From positions 92,808-156,807 of the forward strand of contig NZ_JAQOSO010000092.1 in NCBI RefSeq assembly GCF_030068505.1: a DNA stretch of 64,000 nucleotides, written 5' to 3'. Both the position numbers and the translations under genes were made by a program. This document shows, one piece after another, positions 1 through 8,708 of this stretch. Every line of letters starts with the position of its first letter. Position 1 is the stretch's first letter. Origin of the DNA: Roseofilum capinflatum BLCC-M114 (GTDB taxonomy: Bacteria; Cyanobacteriota; Cyanobacteriia; Cyanobacteriales; Desertifilaceae). The notes below the pieces were generated by a model, which had not been told where the DNA came from, did not search any database, and worked only from the letters and a program-made list of their open reading frames with translations.

Positions 1-80
1 CTGGGGAGTCAGGAGTCGGGGGTTGGAATTGGCAGTCATATCATGTCCGGGTAATCTATTGAGCATCAATTTAAAGGAGT

Positions 81-126
81 GCGAGCATCTTGCTCGCTAG
101 AGGAAGGCAGCGAGCAAGATGCTCGC
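81..126. repeat. Palindromic interspersed repeat, copy 1
   Basis: Two 18-base arms (81-98 and 109-126) are perfect reverse complements around a 10-base loop. Each arm is itself nearly palindromic. The same arms with a different loop occur at 20974-21021, also downstream of a gene. It lies 54 bases beyond the stop codon of the minus-strand gene that follows and may form a transcript hairpin. Confidence 0.85.
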
Positions 127-180
127 ATTACTTGTTTAGACATGCTACCCTACGCACTCCTAAAACCTAAAACACTAAAA

Positions 181-2679
181 TTACTCCTTAATCAAACCGA
201 AACTTTTCTTCAGTTTTACCCACTTCATCCGCAAGCGCCAAGCTTTATTGGCTTTAATGGCTGCTAATTCCATGTTACGGTGATGCAGTTGACTATTTAA
301 GTCCTGGAGTTGGGCATTGAGTTGAGCTTGAATGTCGGCTGAGAGCTGATGAGTCTGTTCGAGTTCAGCATTTGTATTAATCAATTGCTGGTTGATTTGT
401 ACAGCTTCTGTGTGGGATTGATTCAGTTCTTTTTGGGTTTGTTCCAGGTGATAATTGGCTTGTTCGAGTTGCGATCGCAGTTGATTGGCCATATGTTTGT
501 AGCGTTCGGCTTCTTCCTGACTCTGAGCTAAGAGCGCTTTATTCTGCTGCATCTTCTTCTGAATCAGGGATTTGTGGTATTCTGACTCTTCATACTGCGA
601 TCGCATCCGTTGCAACTCTTGAGCTTGTCGATCGAGTTCCTTCTGTTTCAATTTCAGCAGTTTCTGATATTTTGAGGCACTTCCCACTTCCTGCCAACTA
701 CTAAAGGCCCAATCTTGGGGACTTAACGATTGAATTTTCTCCAATTCTGCCTCAAGATCGAGGTCAGCAGGCATGACGGAGGTTGAGCTTCCCCAAGAAC
801 CCGCTAAAATTTCCAACTCTTTATAGAGGGTAATCGCTTCTGGGAAAAAGGCCTGAATCAACGCCGGTTTATGGGTTTGGGAAACATCCCGTCGCAGCAA
901 TTCCGGTTCAATTACCGACGTATCTGGCGCTCCCAAAGAGATCTGCCATTTTTCCTCCATGGCTTGTATCCAGGCTGTCGGATCGTGGACAATAGCATCT
1001 AGATTAGCCAAGAAGCAGCGCTCTGGATAAGTGCGAGCAAATTCGAGCATATGGCGGTTGTAGTGTATCCACAGTTTTACCGCCTTTTCTGGATAAGCGG
1101 CCACTACTTCATCGGAACCGCGACGATAGAGGGAGTCTACCACTTCCCAGGGAGAGCGATAGACCAAGATAAAATAAGCTGAGGGCACTAACTCAGCCCA
1201 AAAGTTGAGAAATAGGGTTGTGCGAGGATCTTTCCATCCCCAGAGGGAGCGCTGGGTTTTCTCTTTAAGCAGCAGTTTGGCGCTTTGATGGTAGCGCGAG
1301 GCGACCATAATTTCTGATTCTAGGGTAAGTCCGTCGATTTCTAGACCTTGGGAGCGCAGGATATTTTGGTGGAATTCTACGAAGTCTAGATCTTCAAAAT
1401 GACCGCGATCGTTTCCTATTGTAGTCGCGACCAGGCGATCGCCCAAATGAACCCCCAAATTATTCAGCAACGACGCAGTAAGAGACGTTCCAGAGCGATG
1501 CATCCCCCCCAGAATAAAAATACCGTCCGCCAACCCTTTACCCGATGAGTGTCCCGACTCTAAACTGGCCAATTTTTCCAGAGTTTGGCAAACCAGCATC
1601 CGTTCTAGAGTTCCCGTTTCCCCTATCGCTTTAATCATCACCACATCGGAGCGCTGCACCTGACTATGGTTGAGATGACACACCCAAGAGCCTTCTCCAC
1701 GGGGAACACCCCGATGAATGATCCGATCATTCACCCACAATTCAATCGATTTCGCGGCGTTTCCTGGATTAAGACTCCAGACTTTCCCCTTAAATTCCCA
1801 ATCTCCAGAAGAAGTCAGTTCCGTACTCTCCAGAGAGCCTTGGGGAGGATAGGTAAACGTAAAACTTGACCAGTCCGGGCTACTATTTTTACTAATAATA
1901 TACAGATCTTGATGGTCGGCGAGTCCCTTGGGAATGCGGTGATAGGTGGCACTCGGCCCTAAAATTTGATTGAGGGCATGTTGAATAAATTCTTCACTGA
2001 CATAGGTTGTACCATACACCGAGGGGTCTAGGGTACGACTTTCGCTTTGGGGGATAAAGTGAATTCCGGAAGCTGAGAGGGTGAAGGGGTTCGGCGCTAA
2101 GGTAATGTCATGGGTGCTAAAAATCAGTAATCCTCCCTCATTCAGATGCTGGTAGAGGGTTTTGAGCCAAGGGGTAAAGGTACTTTCGGGGATATGACTG
2201 AAGAAGGAACTGGCAAGAATACAGTCAAAGGTTTGGTTAATTTTATAGTCCGTGGGGGTGAGGGTGGAGGGAGTCCCCTGAACTTGGAATTGTTCGATCT
2301 GAAATTGTACGGCTTCTGGATAGATGTCCGAGATCCAAATTTGTTCGGGAGCGAGAACTTGAGTCAGGAAGCGGGTAAAGCGTCCATATCCTCCGGCAAA
2401 GTCGAGGAAGGTGGAGAGGTTATCCCAACTGCCGAAGTGATGGCTGATAATTTGTTGGATAGCTTGGAAGATGCGGAGTCCATTACCATGATAGCGGATA
2501 GCGGCTTGAGTCGGGTCGCCGTCTGTGTTCTCTAGAGCCATGAGAAACATCTCGTCATTGTCGGAGATGGTGCTGTTGAACGAGTCGCAGGAGGGAAGCA
2601 TGGCTCCGAGAAACGATGTTAAGATGCGATCGCTCACTCCACCTTCAAGCTGTTGATTTTCTATCCTACTCACACTCAT
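181..2679 (-). CDS. SAM methyltransferase / sulfotransferase / coiled-coil fusion protein
   Basis: This 832-residue protein has three parts. Residues about 60-260 form a class I SAM methyltransferase, with the glycine-rich LDFAGGYGR at 92-100. Residues about 385-640 form a sulfotransferase-type P-loop domain, with the PAPS-loop motif GMHRSGTS at 392-399. Residues about 680-810 form a long Gln/Glu/Leu-rich coiled coil. The ATG at 2679 has a GAGGAG ribosome site just upstream. Such fusions are known from polysaccharide or glycolipid loci, and Wzt/Wzm exporter genes lie 4-6 kb away on the same strand. The likely role is methylation and sulfation of a surface glycan. The acceptor is unknown, and the domain calls rest on motifs only. 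Confidence 0.8.
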   Translation of the reverse strand: MSVSRIENQQLEGGVSDRILTSFLGAMLPSCDSFNSTISDNDEMFLMALENTDGDPTQAAIRYHGNGLRIFQAIQQIISHHFGSWDNLSTFLDFAGGYGRFTRFLTQVLAPEQIWISDIYPEAVQFQIEQFQVQGTPSTLTPTDYKINQTFDCILASSFFSHIPESTFTPWLKTLYQHLNEGGLLIFSTHDITLAPNPFTLSASGIHFIPQSESRTLDPSVYGTTYVSEEFIQHALNQILGPSATYHRIPKGLADHQDLYIISKNSSPDWSSFTFTYPPQGSLESTELTSSGDWEFKGKVWSLNPGNAAKSIELWVNDRIIHRGVPRGEGSWVCHLNHSQVQRSDVVMIKAIGETGTLERMLVCQTLEKLASLESGHSSGKGLADGIFILGGMHRSGTSLTASLLNNLGVHLGDRLVATTIGNDRGHFEDLDFVEFHQNILRSQGLEIDGLTLESEIMVASRYHQSAKLLLKEKTQRSLWGWKDPRTTLFLNFWAELVPSAYFILVYRSPWEVVDSLYRRGSDEVVAAYPEKAVKLWIHYNRHMLEFARTYPERCFLANLDAIVHDPTAWIQAMEEKWQISLGAPDTSVIEPELLRRDVSQTHKPALIQAFFPEAITLYKELEILAGSWGSSTSVMPADLDLEAELEKIQSLSPQDWAFSSWQEVGSASKYQKLLKLKQKELDRQAQELQRMRSQYEESEYHKSLIQKKMQQNKALLAQSQEEAERYKHMANQLRSQLEQANYHLEQTQKELNQSHTEAVQINQQLINTNAELEQTHQLSADIQAQLNAQLQDLNSQLHHRNMELAAIKANKAWRLRMKWVKLKKSFGLIKE

Positions 2680-2961
2680 TCACACTCCTCTGGACTTCTA
2701 TAGCACTAACCGTTATTGTATAACGCGATGCGCTGGTCATGGGAATGAGGAATTGGACATCTTCTCGATCTCTGAAAAATTCTAGCGATCACCCCGAAGT
2801 TGTTATCCAAATCTGGAGGCTCTATGTCAGGCTGTTATCCAGCAACTGTGAGATATCAACAATACTGGAGTTATACCGCAAGTGTTGGACAATACTCAGT
2901 TGAGATCGGTTATAATGGATTCGAGTTCTAACCCCATTTGTACCAAATTGAGGAGAGCATC
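2680..2961. other. Intergenic region between divergent genes
   Basis: This 282-base spacer separates the divergent fusion gene and the small secreted-protein gene. I see no gene, tandem repeat or clear promoter pair in it. Confidence 0.5.
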
Positions 2962-3507
2962 ATGCAGTCCATTACAAAAAACTCCCAGCTTATCAAAACT
3001 TTTTGTGTATCTTTATTGATCGCACTTGGACTCAATTCAGTACACACTGCTACAAAAGTATCCGCAAATGCTGAGACAGATGCAAGAGAAGTTATTGGAG
3101 TTGAACAATTTAACAACAAGTCTATTGGCCTGGCCAAGCATCAGAAACATCTGCAACTCATGCACGCACACCTCAAGCAAGAGTCTTCTGAAGAACCTTG
3201 CACGAAACCCTGTGCCAATCTCACAACTGATAAAACAACTTATACTCGCTTAGAGCCTATTGTGGTAAGCTTTTCTTACGAAAATATACCTTACGCTGAA
3301 AGATATAGAATTGCTTTAGTAGTGGCATCACGCAACACAAATTGCAGCAACGTCTGGCACACTGAGTGTTCTAATGCAAGTGAAGATGGAACAGTGACAT
3401 TTAAGCCTCAAGAGCCCAGAGATTACGAGATTCGTGCCTATGTCTATCCAGGAAACGAATGGGTAATGATTGAAAAAATTAAAATTAAAGTAACGCCTGA
3501 TTTGTAA
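2962..3507 (+). CDS. Small secreted protein of unknown function
   Basis: I do not recognise this 181-residue protein. The N-terminus has lysines, then a hydrophobic stretch (about residues 12-27) and an ANA-type signal peptidase site, so it is probably exported. The mature part has a Cys pair (CTKPC) and further cysteines near the middle. It ends in a beta-rich region (residues about 85-181) starting LTTDKTTYT, which looks like an Ig-like beta-sandwich. The ATG at 2962 is preferred over an in-frame TTG at 2938 because AGGAG lies at 2951-2955. A second small secreted-protein gene follows on the same strand. Confidence 0.65.
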   Translation: MQSITKNSQLIKTFCVSLLIALGLNSVHTATKVSANAETDAREVIGVEQFNNKSIGLAKHQKHLQLMHAHLKQESSEEPCTKPCANLTTDKTTYTRLEPIVVSFSYENIPYAERYRIALVVASRNTNCSNVWHTECSNASEDGTVTFKPQEPRDYEIRAYVYPGNEWVMIEKIKIKVTPDL

Positions 3508-3629
3508 TTGGCGATCTACTTTGCACAATTAATATAAAGTGACTCAATCGCTTTTTTCTGAAGCAATATCGTTCCAGAAAAACTTTACTTAACTGTTGTG
3601 TTTGTACTCAATTAAGGTATAGCTCCTCA

Positions 3630-3670
3630 ATTGCAATAACTCAAAACATTTGGTTCTGAGTTATTGCAAT
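3630..3670 (+). terminator. Strong hairpin between two secreted-protein genes
   Basis: Two 14-base arms (3630-3643 and 3657-3670) are perfect reverse complements with a 13-base loop. There is no T-run directly after, so it may be a Rho-independent-like terminator, an RNA stabiliser or a protein-binding palindrome. Confidence 0.5.
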
Positions 3671-3765
3671 CAAGCAACAATAACCCTTTTCCTTTCTCAT
3701 TCAAGGATTTGAAATCAGAAGGAAACTATCACACAAATAGCGGACGATAATCGACTGAGTTTATA

Positions 3766-4308
3766 ATGACTATTAAACACAAAATCTGGGTTATTTCTAG
3801 TTTCTTGTCTCTCACCTTTGCTTCATCACCCATTGCTGTTTCTAGAGACCTAACCTCCATACAACCCATCAATACATTTGCACTGACCAAAGAGAACACT
3901 CAATGTTCTAACACTTTGGCTTCCGTTGAGCAGAAAATTAGTCAGAATCAAAATATTCCTATTACTTTTGATTGGGAAGATATGCCCGATCAAGTTTGGG
4001 GTGATGCTACACCTGCTGGCGCAGAGCAAATGCTGCACGTCACCATGGGTAGACCTATTCAGAGTAATACAGTGCCACAACATCATCCACGAACACTGGA
4101 TGTAATGAATTCTTCAAAGTTCAGAAATGATTTAGCCACTGAAATTATTGATTCATGTCCTGGTGTTGGTTTGGTTATTTTTGGTCTTATGGCCACTGAC
4201 TATAGTCGCTCTCATGGTGTAGTCAATAGTAAAGTTCAAGAATTTCAATGTTTTGAAACTAGCTCGCGAAGAGATCCTATCCCGTGGGGATTTGAAAGAT
4301 GTTTGTAA
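3766..4308 (+). CDS. Small secreted protein of unknown function
   Basis: This 180-residue protein is not recognised. Its first 25 residues (MTIKHKIWVISSFLSLTFA) have a basic start and a hydrophobic core typical of a signal peptide. The mature protein contains three cysteines and no transmembrane segment. It follows another small exported-protein gene by 258 bases, with a strong hairpin between them, so they may be separately expressed. Base composition is lower in GC than the surrounding core genes, which fits an accessory origin. Confidence 0.6.
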   Translation: MTIKHKIWVISSFLSLTFASSPIAVSRDLTSIQPINTFALTKENTQCSNTLASVEQKISQNQNIPITFDWEDMPDQVWGDATPAGAEQMLHVTMGRPIQSNTVPQHHPRTLDVMNSSKFRNDLATEIIDSCPGVGLVIFGLMATDYSRSHGVVNSKVQEFQCFETSSRRDPIPWGFERCL

Positions 4309-4814
4309 ACGCCGAATGTTTCCCTAGCTCTGTGCTGAACGAAACAACTTGGAGATCGCTTTGGCTCTCCCAAAAAATTAGGACTCGCCACTGACCTTTT
4401 CAGAGTGTGAGGTATTTACCTGGTGCGATCGCAGACATTTTGTTTGGGTATTGCTTACTATACTTCCATGAAAGACAGAAGCGCAATCGCACGGTATAAC
4501 ACTTACAGCACTTTTCGATGTTATGAGGTACACTAATCCTCTTCTGTCACTCTTGGAAATTCGTTAGAATTTCCGTTGTTACAGCCCGCGATCGCTAACG
4601 AAAGAATCAGGGTTTGAAGCCTCTTTTTTAGAAAGTTACAGAAGAGGGCTAATCAGAATTTTCCTTGAGAGTGCTTTCCCCTGAAAAGCCTGAAAAATGG
4701 GCACTATAACGTCAAAAATGGTTTTCCCATTACCCATTACCCATTACCGCGTGAAGCGCTGTAAGTCCAGTAGGGTGTGTTATTAACATACCCTACGCTA
4801 CCCCCATATCTATC
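4309..4814. other. Gene-free spacer with short repeats
   Basis: This is 506 bases between convergent genes. Positions 4726-4748 hold three tandem copies of the heptamer CCCATTA. Positions 4769-4795 hold an inverted repeat with a GTAGGGT arm, of a type common in cyanobacterial spacers. I see no open frame with coding character. Confidence 0.6.
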
Positions 4815-5879
4815 CTACTGACTGATTAATTTCTTAGGATGATACCAAGCAGTGATACCATAGCGGTCATAGAGTGTTAGCAGCACGTAGGATACTCCGA
4901 CGATAAGGGGAATACCAAGGAAGACTAAGCTGGCAGTAATGATATGAACATTTTCCACTAGAAAGAGCGATCGCATCATTTTCTCTAGAGCAAACCAAAT
5001 CGGACGGTGAAAGAGGAACATCCCATAGGCGCAATAGGCAATGGTATGAAAGCATCGGTTCAATTGAGAATTTTGACAAACCACATCAGAAAGGCGATAA
5101 ATCAATAGCACGAAGGAGAACATCAACAGATTCAGCAAAATATAGTGGTGTTCAATTCCCAGGTTGTATTTCTTTTCCCACACCCAGCACAGGGGCAAGA
5201 TCGCGCAAAAAACACCCATATTTAGGGATAAGGCTTTTCGCCAAACCGGACACTCAAACCAATTCTGTTTAGCCGCCCAAACTCCGAACAAGAAGGGTAA
5301 ACTATAGCAAATTAGGCGCATATCGGTCAGGTTCAGATAGGTGGTACTCAAGAACAGGGTTAGGGCAAAGCTTCCTAAAATGACTGCTTTGTAGATGGCT
5401 GATATTTTATCAATGTTGAGCAGTGAAAATAAACTATAATAGACTGGGATCAATCCCACATACCATAAAGTGGGTAAGGGTGGATACCCGTCAGACGAAA
5501 AGATGAGTTGTAACCCCAAAACATGGATTAGGATTTTTCCCCAATCAAACATGCTATAGAGATAACAAAATAGGGCAAGAGACAGGTAATAGAGGGGGAA
5601 GAGTTTCAACAGCTTTTTGCATAAAAATTTCCCGGCTGTCTGAAGATCAGGAAAGGTTAATTGATGTCGGTTAATTAAGGTTCCGGAAAGAAAGACTAAT
5701 AAGCCTAAGCTACATTGAAGGCTGATATGGTGTAACGCCGATAAATCAAGGGTTGTGCCGCAAATCTGGAAGTGATAGGATTGAAAGCAATAATCGGGTA
5801 GATTGTAGAGTAAGATCATGGAAATTCCTACGGATCTCATGAAATCTAACCGGGATGAGTGATCGACTATTCTGTGCAT
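4815..5879 (-). CDS. Acyltransferase 3 family membrane protein (OafA/NodX type)
   Basis: This 354-residue protein has about ten hydrophobic segments along its whole length. Its N-terminus (SSRLDFMRSVGISMILLYN) resembles the start of acyltransferase 3 proteins, where an Arg-x-Asp and a His lie at the first membrane helix; here Asn-Leu-Pro follows instead of the usual VxxxH. A later FHRP motif near residue 295 lies in another helix. Proteins of this family transfer acetyl or succinyl groups to surface polysaccharides. It lies downstream of the Wzt/Wzm exporter genes on the same strand, which fits glycan modification. The family call is fairly sure and the substrate is unknown. Confidence 0.7.
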   Translation of the reverse strand: MHRIVDHSSRLDFMRSVGISMILLYNLPDYCFQSYHFQICGTTLDLSALHHISLQCSLGLLVFLSGTLINRHQLTFPDLQTAGKFLCKKLLKLFPLYYLSLALFCYLYSMFDWGKILIHVLGLQLIFSSDGYPPLPTLWYVGLIPVYYSLFSLLNIDKISAIYKAVILGSFALTLFLSTTYLNLTDMRLICYSLPFLFGVWAAKQNWFECPVWRKALSLNMGVFCAILPLCWVWEKKYNLGIEHHYILLNLLMFSFVLLIYRLSDVVCQNSQLNRCFHTIAYCAYGMFLFHRPIWFALEKMMRSLFLVENVHIITASLVFLGIPLIVGVSYVLLTLYDRYGITAWYHPKKLISQ

Positions 5880-5944
5880 AGTTCTGGAGTTGATGAGAGT
5901 GAACTATCGTCATTTCAATTAAAGTAAAGTGATAACTGGCTACA

Positions 5945-6160
5945 AGATTTTGCCCTCTCCCTATATCCCTCTCCCACGGGAGAGGGACTTTTGCTCCCCT
6001 TCTCCCTTCGACTTCGCTCCCTTCGGCTACGCTCCCTTCGACTTCGCTCAGGGCAAGCAGGGCAAGCAGGACAGCGCCCTTCGACTTCGCTCCCTTCGGC
6101 TACGCTCAGGGCAAGCAGGACAGCGCCTGCGGGAGAAGGGGTTGGGGGATGAGGGTAACC
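5945..6160. repeat. Composite interspersed repeat block
   Basis: A CCCTCTCCC...GGGAGAGGG hairpin unit is followed by several copies of a CTTCGACTTCGCT / CTTCGGCTACGCT unit and GGGCAAGCAG units. These lie inside a TTCTCC...GGGAGAAGG hairpin. Related units occur at 59960-60060 and, in reverse orientation, inside pheT at 43869-43896. The block fills the spacer upstream of the acyltransferase gene. Confidence 0.75.
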
Positions 6161-6183
6161 ATTTTTGTAGGGATTTTTAAAAA

Positions 6184-7596
6184 TCAGCTCTTATCATCTA
6201 GAACTTCGAGTTTATAAGCTGGATTGTCTGTGTATTGGCTTTCAAAGGTTAGTTTAGGATCGATCTTGAAATCGACTGTGCCATTGCCACAAACGGCTTC
6301 ATCGGGATTAACCCGAAACATGGCGGCATCGATACAACGGGCGAGATATATAAATTCTTCATCTACCATTCCGGAAACTCCGGCATTGAGGAAATAAACT
6401 CCGGGATGAAGGAAGCATTCAAAGGAAAATTGAACGGTAATCACTTGATTGGGTTCAAAGTGAGAGATTTTATGGAATGAGGGGCTGACAGAGGCTCCAC
6501 CTAATTCTAACCCACTAATGGTTTTAATTAACATGCCAAAGCGCACGTTTTGAGCTATTTGGGAAAAGCGGACTTGGAAGGTGTAAATGTAGGGTTGTCG
6601 GCGAATCAGATGATTGACGAGTCTACCGGAGAGGGTTTCGATGTGAGGGTCGATAATTTCTGCGCCTCTTGTGGTATAGGAAAGGGTATGTTCGGGATTG
6701 AGATGGGGGTCATAGTAGTCTCCTAATGTGGGTATGGATGGGGAATTCTTGGACTCTTCAGGGGGGGAAGATTGGCCGTTGGTTTCTGCTTTTTGTGGAG
6801 TTTGAGGGGTTTGCTGTTGATGGACTTTTTTCAGTTGTTCGCGCAGGATGTGGCTTTTGTCTGAGGGAGCGTAGATGAGTTCTTGGTATTTGGAGACGAC
6901 GAATTTTGGTTTATTGCTGAGGATAATTTCGCCTTTGTCCATGAGAATTGCCCGATCGCACAATTCGACAACAGAAGAAGCAGCATGAGATACAAATAAC
7001 ACTGTACCTCCGCGATCGCGAATATCCTGAATTCGAGCAAAACATTTGCGCTGAAAGGCTTCATCTCCCACGGATAGGGCTTCATCCACCACTAAAATAT
7101 CCGGCTCCACACTCGTTGCCACCGCAAACGCCAAGCGCACGAACATGCCACTAGAATAAGTTTTAACCGGCTGTTCAATGAATTCACCGATATCAGCAAA
7201 GGCGACAATCGAATCAAATTTGGTTTTAATTTCGTCCTTCGTTAACCCCAACAACTGACCATTAAAAAAGACATTCTGTCGCCCGGTAAATTCAGGATTA
7301 AAGCCACTGCCCAATTCTAACAGCGCTGATAATCGTCCATTTACCTGCACCTCCCCAGTGGTTGGAGTCAGGGTAGAGGCAATAATTTGCAACAAGGTAC
7401 TTTTTCCCGAACCATTGCGCCCGACAATGCCCAGGGTTTGCCCTTGGGGAATCTCCAAATCAATATCATGCAGCGCCCAAAACTCTTGACCGCGAATCTT
7501 TCCCGGTAACAATAGCTCCTTGAGGCGATCGCCCGGATGGGCATATCGCTTAAACGACTTAGAAACTCCTTTTAGTGAAATCGTTATTTCACCCAT
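6184..7596 (-). CDS. ABC transporter ATP-binding protein, Wzt/O-antigen exporter type
   Basis: This 470-residue ATPase energises export of a surface polysaccharide. The nucleotide-binding domain covers residues 1-245, with Walker A GRNGSGKST at 59-67, signature YSSGM at 147-151 and Walker B ILVVDE at 167-172. A variable linker (about 250-295) leads to a C-terminal beta-rich domain (about 305-465) of the Wzt-C type. In characterised systems that domain recognises the modified end of the glycan chain. The permease gene lies 54 bases upstream on the same strand. The presence of the C-terminal domain, together with a nearby methyl/sulfotransferase, suggests a capped-chain export mechanism (inference). 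Confidence 0.9.
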   Translation of the reverse strand: MGEITISLKGVSKSFKRYAHPGDRLKELLLPGKIRGQEFWALHDIDLEIPQGQTLGIVGRNGSGKSTLLQIIASTLTPTTGEVQVNGRLSALLELGSGFNPEFTGRQNVFFNGQLLGLTKDEIKTKFDSIVAFADIGEFIEQPVKTYSSGMFVRLAFAVATSVEPDILVVDEALSVGDEAFQRKCFARIQDIRDRGGTVLFVSHAASSVVELCDRAILMDKGEIILSNKPKFVVSKYQELIYAPSDKSHILREQLKKVHQQQTPQTPQKAETNGQSSPPEESKNSPSIPTLGDYYDPHLNPEHTLSYTTRGAEIIDPHIETLSGRLVNHLIRRQPYIYTFQVRFSQIAQNVRFGMLIKTISGLELGGASVSPSFHKISHFEPNQVITVQFSFECFLHPGVYFLNAGVSGMVDEEFIYLARCIDAAMFRVNPDEAVCGNGTVDFKIDPKLTFESQYTDNPAYKLEVLDDKS

Positions 7597-7650
7597 GAAA
7601 ATACAATATCTTTAGCTTAGTGCGATCGTCAACCAACCCAACCCTCTCCC

Positions 7651-8478
7651 CTAGATTACATCAGCAAACGCAGGGCGCAGCCGTCGATAGACCCACAAAC
7701 CCCCTGACAACAGTACCAGAGAAATGCCCAAAGCACTCATCCATTCTCCCCAATGTTGCATCTGCCCCACCAAAATCAAATCTCGGTAGGTTTCCGAAAT
7801 GGCCGCCAAAGGATTGAGCCAAAATACCAACTGTCTCCACGGTTCCGGAATAATACTCACCGGATAGACAATCGGGGTCATGTAAAACCACAAATTGGTA
7901 ATCACCGCTAAACTTTGGGGAATATCGCGCAAAAACACCGTTAACGCCGAGACCAAATAGCCCAAACCAGCCGTGAGCAACAATTGTGGCAACCAAGCCA
8001 AGGGCAATAATAACAGGGTCGGGTGCAGCGTCTGCGTGATAAAGCCGGTCAAGACAATCAGAGCAATTAACCCCATGGAACTTTCAATAAAGGCGCTCAA
8101 AACCGGCACAAGGGGCAACAACCCCAGGGGAAACACCACTTTCTTGACTAAATTCGGTTGACTAATGACCGCATTCGAGGACTGAAGCAACCCCGTCATA
8201 AACGCCGTCCAGGGCAGCAGTCCCGCAAATAACCATAACCCAAACGTGAGATTATTGGCCGCCATGCCCTGGAGATTGAGCTTCACCTTCAGCACAATCG
8301 AAAACACATAGGTGTAGATCAGCAACTGAGAGAGTTGATTGAGTAACGGCCACAAATTCCCTAAGACTGAACCCTGATAACGGGCTGCTAAATCCCGGTG
8401 AACTAAACTTTTGAGCAAGTTAGCCTGAAGCAACCATTGACGGTTTCCCAGAGATTTGGCGATCGCCTCTACTCCCAT
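7651..8478 (-). CDS. ABC-2 type permease, Wzm/polysaccharide exporter
   Basis: This 275-residue integral membrane protein has about six transmembrane segments. It is the channel partner of the Wzt-type ATPase encoded immediately downstream. Sequence features such as SLVHRDLAARYQGSVLGNLW near residues 20-40 are typical of the O-antigen/teichoic acid ABC-2 permease family. I chose the ATG at 8478, preceded by GGGAG. An in-frame TTG at 8502 is possible and would add eight residues. The two genes should form one transcript. Confidence 0.9.
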   Translation of the reverse strand: MGVEAIAKSLGNRQWLLQANLLKSLVHRDLAARYQGSVLGNLWPLLNQLSQLLIYTYVFSIVLKVKLNLQGMAANNLTFGLWLFAGLLPWTAFMTGLLQSSNAVISQPNLVKKVVFPLGLLPLVPVLSAFIESSMGLIALIVLTGFITQTLHPTLLLLPLAWLPQLLLTAGLGYLVSALTVFLRDIPQSLAVITNLWFYMTPIVYPVSIIPEPWRQLVFWLNPLAAISETYRDLILVGQMQHWGEWMSALGISLVLLSGGLWVYRRLRPAFADVI

Positions 8479-8708
8479 TTCTCCCTTATTGGCCCTCAAC
8501 AAAATTCACGTCCTCTCTCACCACTAAAAATATGACTCAACTCAATACTCCACAGAGCATACCCCTCAAATTTTGACATTCTCCCCCATCAAGTGCAACT
8601 GTAGCTTTACTCAAAGTTTTGTAAAATCGTAGTCTTAGTTACAGCAATTTAGTCTATCTCTTCCCTATATCATAGAGTGTTCATCCCACTCGCATTTGAT
8701 CCATTAGT
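8479..8708. promoter_or_regulatory. Divergent spacer, presumed promoters
   Basis: This 230-base spacer separates the divergently transcribed exporter operon and the ATP-grasp gene. It must hold start signals for both, but I could not assign a convincing -35/-10 pair on either side. TTGACA occurs at 8574-8579 with no good -10 at the right distance. Confidence 0.4.

Noticed and set aside
2146-2535. Long antisense open frame inside the methyl/sulfotransferase gene
   Set aside because: It lies fully within a well-supported gene and its product shows no domain.
8570-8600. TTTTGACATTCTCCCCCATC as an IS605 end
   Set aside because: It resembles the start of IS605 ends, but no hairpin or transposase is next to it.
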